Assembly: GCA_030015575.1 (NCBI GenBank)
Contig: CM057346.1
Coordinates: 561,540,315-561,604,314, forward strand
Length of the DNA stretch: 64,000 nucleotides
Direction of reading: 5' to 3'
Source: Agapanthus africanus
Taxonomy: Eukaryota; Streptophyta; Magnoliopsida; Asparagales; Amaryllidaceae
In this document: one piece after another, positions 59,661 through 64,000 of the stretch
Layout: every line of letters starts with the position of its first letter
Numbering within the stretch: the first letter of the stretch is position 1
Made by a program: the position numbers and the translations under genes
The notes under the pieces: generated by a model
What the model saw: the letters and a program-made list of their open reading frames with translations, nothing else
What the model was told of the DNA's origin: nothing
Database searches by the model: none

Positions 59661-60395
59661 ATGCAACTCAGACAATCCAAAAGCAAGTGTTTTAAGAAGG
59701 TTCGGTTAACTTGGTCACTGAGTCATAGTCTAGGGTCAGGTCATAGTCGCTATCAAAGAGAGAGAGAAAAGAAACACTCTGCGTGCACTCTGACCTAGAT
59801 CAGAATGGTTATCACTTTATCTAATCAGGAAGCCTCCCACTGTAACCTCCAATTCTCCTCCAAACGTGAAAGAAGAATTCGTAGGGATCATCCAAGGAGT
59901 AAACCAACTCATCAGTGGGAATTGGGATCCAACTATTATCGCATGATAACGTGATAAAATCCACTCACATTATCACACTCCTGAAGGTATGCGCATGCCT
60001 GACAAGTTTCAGTTTTTTTAGAAACTCCCGATGTGATTTTTACCCCATGCTCTTATGACCTTGACGAAGGTCAACAAATCATAAGTCACATGTCAAGTTC
60101 TACCCGTCATTGTTCAGGTTAATTTGAATCCACCCGTACTCGCCTTTGATGAAGGTCAACAAGGCTATACGACTGTCCCAAAGCAATGCATCTATCTATG
60201 CAACAGAAAAGTAACATATAGCTACCATACACTATGCCTTGACGAAGGTCAACAAACATAGAATGAATACTAAGTGCTACCCGTCTGAAATTACGGAGGG
60301 CTACGAATGGTTTTTAGCGAAAATCCGTTAACGTAATGAACTTGATATCGTTGAAGGAACCGGATAGCTTTTAACAAAAATATAGTGGCGAAAAC
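59660..60395 (-). other. C2 5' remnant, unassigned
   Basis: It should hold gag/protease by position, but no motif could be read with certainty. It contains a repeated 18-bp word CTTGACGAAGGTCAACAA at 60060, 60145 (with changes) and 60238. Confidence 0.45.
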
Positions 60396-60554
60396 CTCAG
60401 TATAGAACTTAATTCTATTTTTTTGATGATTTTTCATCACCATTGGATCTTTTGATCCCACGGCTCTGTTTAACAAAGAATATCCCAACTTTTTGTCAAG
60501 AAAATATCCTCATGTAGAATTTAATTCTACTGATTTTGACTTGGGTGCCGGCTC

Positions 60555-60800
60555 TCACGTGGGGAGTACGTGGACGCCACGTAAGAATTTAATTCTTATT
60601 TATGATAGGCGCTTCTGTGTTTTGTACATTAGCACCCACGTGGGAACCACATGCGGCGCCATATAAGAATCTAATTCTTATATAATAAGCGCTTCTGCGC
60701 TATGAACATTGGCGCCCACGTGAGGACAACGTGCGATGCCATTATAGGATTTAATCCTACGAGATCGGCGTTGGCGCCCTTATGAAATGTACGTGAGGCG
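60555..60800. promoter_or_regulatory. Paired G-box remnants in O right LTR, distal part
   Basis: CCCACGTG words at 60556, 60634 and 60713 each sit in the context GGCGC..CACGTG..GG, with the partner box mutated. They correspond to 28741, 28821 and 28901 in the left LTR. Confidence 0.5.
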
Positions 60801-60867
60801 CTGCCTCATTAAAATTTAGCAGAGCTTTGCTCTTTTTATATTATTTAAATTTTAGGGGAACACATGG

Positions 60868-61650
60868 GCATAGTATAGCATGGCCGTGTAGTATAGGTGT
60901 AGTGGACATGAAGTGAATATAAGTATCCTAAAAGGTATTTATATGGGTTTAAACCAATGTAACGTAAGTTCAAGGGTGAATGTCAATCAATTTAAAGAAT
61001 ATTCTCGAACCCAACAGGCTGTAACCCAGGGGCAAAGAACAACAGGCCGGAATCAAGTGTTAGTAACGGGACTTCAACCTAGTGTTGAAGTATTCCAAAC
61101 TCAACAGGCTATAATTCAGGAGTAAGGAAACACAGGCCCTCATGATATCTTTCTTGTGTTAGTAGACGTGGATTCTTGATCTAAGGGGACTCCTGAGATT
61201 CATTGGATTCACACATGAACTACCATAAGAACCTGTGTATTTTAGGTTACAGTTAAAATTACTAGCCTTGCTCGAATCCATGAATACATCAAGTTGCAAG
61301 ATTGAGTTCATGTCAATATCAAGTATTCATGTCAAGTGTTCATGCATTCATGTCGAGTTGTATTCATGGTTCGAGTCAAGTCAGTTTCAATAGCAGTCAT
61401 TGTGTTCTGGTATTCATGTTAAGTCCATATCATGTTATAATCCTGGTTCGGTCAAGTCGAGTCAAGTCATGGTATTCGAGTATTCATGTTTTGGGATATT
61501 CAGGTTCAAGGGTTCTGGTTCATGATCAAAGGTTCAAGTTTATGTTAAAATTTAGTTCCTGGTTGAGTTTGTATTCAGATCAGAGTAAATATCATATGAA
61601 AAGATTTAGCTCTTGAATATCTTAAGTTCGGGAGTAATCCGCAACTGCTA
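60868..61650 (-). repeat. X2 3' LTR, part right of O
   Basis: Reverse of 12345-13107 of the X1 5' LTR: 'catggccgtgtagtatagg' at its left and 'ttcgggagtaatccgcaact' at its right. The first ~1.8 kb of this LTR is deleted, joining protease sequence directly to mid-LTR near 61650. Confidence 0.88.
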
Positions 61651-61680
61651 TACATTCAGGAGAAATACGTCTTCGGACTC

Positions 61681-62132
61681 TCAAACTACCTCTGGCTTTT
61701 CTTCTTCAGCTTGTAGTGTTGCAACTACTGCCTTTTTTGGTTTAGCTTTGTAAGTGCTAGGCTCTAGGGTATGGTCTCCACTCTTGAAATAAAAGACCGG
61801 ATGGTCTGTAATCTCGAACACTACCCTCCTTTGACGACACTCAATGGTAGTGTAGAAAGTTCCTTGCCAATCCATACCCAAGACTACGTCAAAATTCCGT
61901 ATATCCAGCACCTTGAAGTCAGCATAAAATTCATTGCTGTAAGCGGCCACTGGACACAGGTTGTATCCTAGCGTTGTCTTTAGAACGCCATTCCCTAAAC
62001 TGACATTCCAGCTGGATACGAGCGCTTTGACTGGAATCGCATGAGTTCGGACGAACCGTTGCGACATAAAGTAATGTGATACTCCAGTATCGAAGAGTGC
62101 TAAGGCAGGTAGGACAGCTACTAAGATTGTAC
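61681..62132 (-). pseudogene. X2 protease (second exon)
   Basis: After the intron-like segment the text is TILVAVLPALALFDTGVSHY, with catalytic D-T-G at about 62090, then FMSQRFVRTHAIP, SWNVSLGNGVLKTTLGYNLC and VLDIRNFDVVLGMDWQGTFY, the usual gypsy protease end (DFDVILGMDWL). It is open from 62132 to 61681 (about 150 residues). The deletion to the LTR follows directly, so RT and later domains are lost. This is the best-preserved coding part in the window, but it is cut off from pol. Confidence 0.85.
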
Positions 62133-62220
62133 CTAAGTTGTGTGGGATATGTTTAGGTATAAGAAACGATATTTTGATATGTATAAAGGTTGAAAGAAAG
62201 TTTTAAAGAAAGGGAGTTAC
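62133..62220 (-). other. Intron between gag and protease of X2 (GT-AG, 88 bp)
   Basis: On the minus strand ATCACTG|GTAACT ... CACAACTTAG|GTACAATC. Removing it joins gag VITG to protease TILV in frame. It holds an in-frame TAA a few codons in, so protease cannot be made by reading through. X1 has an 87-bp segment at the same codon. Inferred from sequence; splicing is untested. Confidence 0.75.
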
Positions 62221-63501
62221 CAGTGATGACTTGGCCAGTGGCTTCAGGTTCTTCCATAGTCATTGTGAAAGCTTGATGCCTAGGTACATTCCTTCTTGTT
62301 GGAGGCGCATTCCTCAGTCCGTTCATCTGTCCCTGAGGTAAGTTCCTTTGTGCTTGATGGAACTGACGAGGAGGAGTTGCAGTAGGTCCACGAGGAGGTG
62401 GAGATGGGAGAGCAAGTCAAGGTGCAGGTGCTTGGATAGCCGGCCTCTGCGGATAAGTGTTTGCTGATCTGAGGGCTAGATTTGGATTGAGTCTACGAGA
62501 ACAAGATCCAATATCGTGTGTGGATGAGCCAAAGGCTAAGCATAGGCGATTAGCATGCTTGCAAACCTTGGCTAGGTGTCCATTCCTTTTGCAATAGAAG
62601 CAGAAATCTGGACTGGACCGGTTAAAAGTTACTCCCGGTCTCCTGGGTATAAACGGTGGTCTGGAAGAGGCTCCTCCTGCTATCTGAGAAGCAGGGCAAT
62701 TCATACCAGTAGATTGAGGTCTGGCCTTCTTCTTCACTACTGCCTCATATCGACGGGCAGTTTTCATTGCTTGGTCGTGAGTTAGGAAATCCTCTGTAGC
62801 TAGAGCAGTTTGGATCTCCTGGTCCAACCCTTACTGAAATCGTCTAGCCCTGATCTCAGCAGTCCGTATGAGATGTGCCGTGAACCTGTTACGGTCTTGT
62901 GTTAGGTTTGTAGTATGTGATATTAGAAAACTTGAATATTTGAGACATTTCTGACCTGCTCAGCATGATAAGTTCAGCATCATACTCATCTACAGATTTG
63001 CTATACATAGAGCCTTGTTGCAGGTGGATGAATTGCTGCTCCATGTCAAAACGGGTAGTTTCGAGAAAATATTTCGTGTCGAACATGTCGCGAAATTTTT
63101 TCCATTCGATCGGCTGGGTAAGTCGGCTTTCTTCAGCCTTCCACCATACCCAGGCATTGTCAGTTAGTTGCCGCTTCGCAACCCTTACCCAAGCAATATT
63201 TGGCACTTATGTTGCTGCCAGATCGTCCTCAATCGGCTGATCCCATTCTTCAGCGTCCAAGGTGCTCTCTTTCCCAGATTGCTTCGGATGCAGAGCCTGG
63301 AATTTTTTTCACTCCGGGTGCCTCAACTTCTGGGCGGTTCAGGAGAATAGCAATCTGCTGCTGCTGTCCCTTCAAGAGGCTTTTGATTGCCTCAAGCAAT
63401 ACCGTCTAATCATTGATAGGAGCTGCTATGGAAGGTGTAAGTGGAAGAGGTGGTGGGGTATTTTCATTGACATTTGTGCTCGTGTTGTTCGGGGAATCCA
63501 T
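62221..63501 (-). pseudogene. X2 gag
   Basis: ATG at 63501: MDSPNNTSTNVNENTPPPLP, then LLEAIKSLLKGQQQQIAILL, EAPGVKKIPGSASEAIWERE, IEDDLAAT, a stop, VPNIAWVRVAKRQLTDNAWV, WWKAEESRLTQPIEWKKFRD and DEYDAELIMLSR. A 70-bp intron-like segment (62886-62955) follows, then FTAHLIRTAEIRARRFQ, a stop, GLDQEIQTALATEDFL. Zinc knuckles: CFYCKRNGHLAKVC (intact) and CLAFGSSTHDIGSC (second C lost). The exon ends at 62221 with VITG. The layout equals X1 gag and fits the Tekay group (capsid followed by two close knuckles). Only two in-frame stops were noted. Confidence 0.88.
62886..62955 (-). other. 70-bp intron-like segment within X2 gag
   Basis: Minus strand: CTGAGCAG|GTCAGAAATG ... CGTAACAG|GTTCACGG, with a CTAAC branch-like word about 20 bases before the end. 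Removing it restores MLSRFTAHLI, matching X1 MLSRFSPHLI, which has no such segment. The 5-bp repeat CAGGT at both edges means a small insertion with target duplication is an alternative. Confidence 0.6.
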
Positions 63502-63684
63502 AACCTTGAAAGAAAAATAGGGTTAGGATAGATTCAAGGAATATGAAATGTAAATAATGTTTTAGTTTCTGATTCTTATAATTCTTATGATATATATTGC
63601 TTAGGTTTCCATACAGAACTGACCCTGCATGGTAGGTCTTCATGCAAAACAGACCTGCATGGGCCACCACAAAAAACCCTACAA
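63502..63684 (-). other. X2 leader
   Basis: Between LTR and gag ATG; contains a duplicated 'catgcagg.tc.gtt.tg.atg' word (63600-63665) that is single in X1. 'tggtggcccatgcaggtc' is a possible primer site, not matched to a tRNA. Confidence 0.55.
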
Positions 63685-64000
63685 TGCCACGCTTCTCAGT
63701 GTACGGGGAAGGAGACGCGGTGAGGCCCACGACGTATTTACTCAGAAATAAATGCGTTAAGCGTAAATAAGCAATATAATAAATGTTCATAAGAAAAGAC
63801 AAGAGATATAAATAAACACCAACTTTTTATTGATTAAACATTCTTTACAAAACAACTGGAAAGTAAATACAATGCTGGAAAGCGATGCCTAAATAATGGA
63901 AAGTGAACTGAAAATAAAGTAAGTACAAGCGAACTAAAACTTCGAATCCTCGGTAAAGTGCTCCAAGTCGTCCTGACTGGGCTCGATCTCCTGAGAGTCG
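63685..64000 (-). repeat. X2 5' LTR, partial at window edge
   Basis: Reverse of the X-family LTR end: TGCCACGCTTCTCAGTGTAC then 'gacgtatttactcagaa' as in the solo LTR at 13839. It continues beyond 64000. Confidence 0.9.

Larger units (their letters stand above)
51160..60395 (-). mobile_element. C2: Angela/BARE-like copia, 5' truncated, split by X3
   Basis: Minus strand: remnants before integrase (60395-59660), duplicated pre-integrase block, integrase, [X3], RT, RNase H, PPT and 3' LTR (51160-53196). No 5' LTR was found. The coding text is very decayed. The right boundary is set where O LTR words resume ('ttaattctatt' at about 60408). Confidence 0.8.
24158..60862 (-). mobile_element. O: Tat-like Ty3/gypsy element with three nested insertions
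   Basis: LTRs are 24158-29048 and 49384-60862, both TGTTCACC...GGGGAACA. Genes run right to left: gag, protease, [RT missing], RNase H, second RNase H, integrase, then a plus-strand extra gene near the left LTR. The second RNase H and the opposite-strand extra ORF are features reported for the Tat lineage (Ogre/Retand/Grande group). Nested inside are a copia solo LTR, AT1 and C2 with X3. Without them O would be about 14 kb. All genes are broken. Confidence 0.88.
49384..60862 (-). repeat. O right LTR (5' LTR of the element), interrupted
   Basis: It starts TGTTCACCGCTGG and ends GGGGAACA at 60862. Own sequence is 49384-51159 and about 60395-60862; C2 fills the gap. About 360 bp present in the left LTR (28225-28585) are missing here. 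Paired G-boxes (11-bp spacing) are at 50277/50288 and 50342/50353. Confidence 0.88.
23591..64000 (-). mobile_element. X2: X-family gypsy element, split by O
   Basis: On the minus strand the order is 5' LTR (from beyond 64000 to 63685), leader, gag, protease, then a deletion to a partial 3' LTR at 61650-60868, interrupted by element O (24158-60862) and completed at 24157-23591. The two LTR pieces are adjacent in the X1 5' LTR (around 13100-13110). O is flanked by CAAGA (24153-24157) and CATGG (60863-60867); the intact X1 LTR has CATGT here, so the duplication has probably decayed in both copies. Confidence 0.88.

Overview
The window is plant nuclear DNA made almost entirely of nested LTR retrotransposons. 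Lineages seen are Ty3/gypsy (Tekay/Del-like, Athila-like and Tat-like with two RNase H domains) and Ty1/copia (one Angela/BARE-like family and one other), plus two copies of a foldback MITE. This mix and the long LTRs point to a large, repeat-rich flowering-plant genome; the species cannot be named. No intact host gene, tRNA, rRNA, organellar insert or CRISPR array was found. Every polyprotein is broken by stops, frameshifts, deletions or insertions. Names G1, C1, C2, X1, X2, X3, AT1, O and O1 are local labels.

Layout. 1-3273 is the end of an LTR (O1) related to element O. 3274-7071 is a truncated gypsy element G1 (LTR, PBS, gag, part of protease), followed by MITE copy 1 and a microsatellite. 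7812-23590 is copia C1 (+). Its pol is split by gypsy X1 (10521-20659, perfect 5-bp target duplication ATTGA). X1 keeps only gag, and that gag is split by an antisense solo LTR of the same family (13839-17130), which carries MITE copy 2. From 23591 to beyond the right edge lies X2 (-), same family as X1: its 5' LTR runs off the window at 64000, gag-protease lies at 61681-63501, and its 3' LTR is split in two by element O.

Element O (24158-60862, -) is a Tat-like gypsy. Its left LTR holds a copia solo LTR (25081-27323). Its interior carries an extra gene on the opposite strand with its own TATA box and a likely intron, then integrase and two RNase H domains. The reverse transcriptase is missing exactly where the Athila-like element AT1 (35560-44048, +) sits. 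Protease and gag follow up to 49332. Its right LTR (49384-60862) holds copia C2 (-), whose pol is in turn split by solo LTR X3 (54831-57934, TSD ATATC).

Points of most interest: (1) a GT-AG intron-like segment of 87-88 bp at the same place, between gag and protease, in both X-family elements, and a second one of 70 bp in gag of only one copy; (2) a tRNA-like A-box/B-box module inside every X-family LTR whose start is present; (3) O-family LTRs packed with short perfect palindromes and with pairs of CACGTG set one helical turn apart; (4) an inversion plus deletion inside one X1 LTR. Nested order and target duplications let the insertion history be read: C1, then X1 and X2; the solo LTR into X1; O into X2; AT1, the copia solo LTR and C2 into O; X3 into C2.
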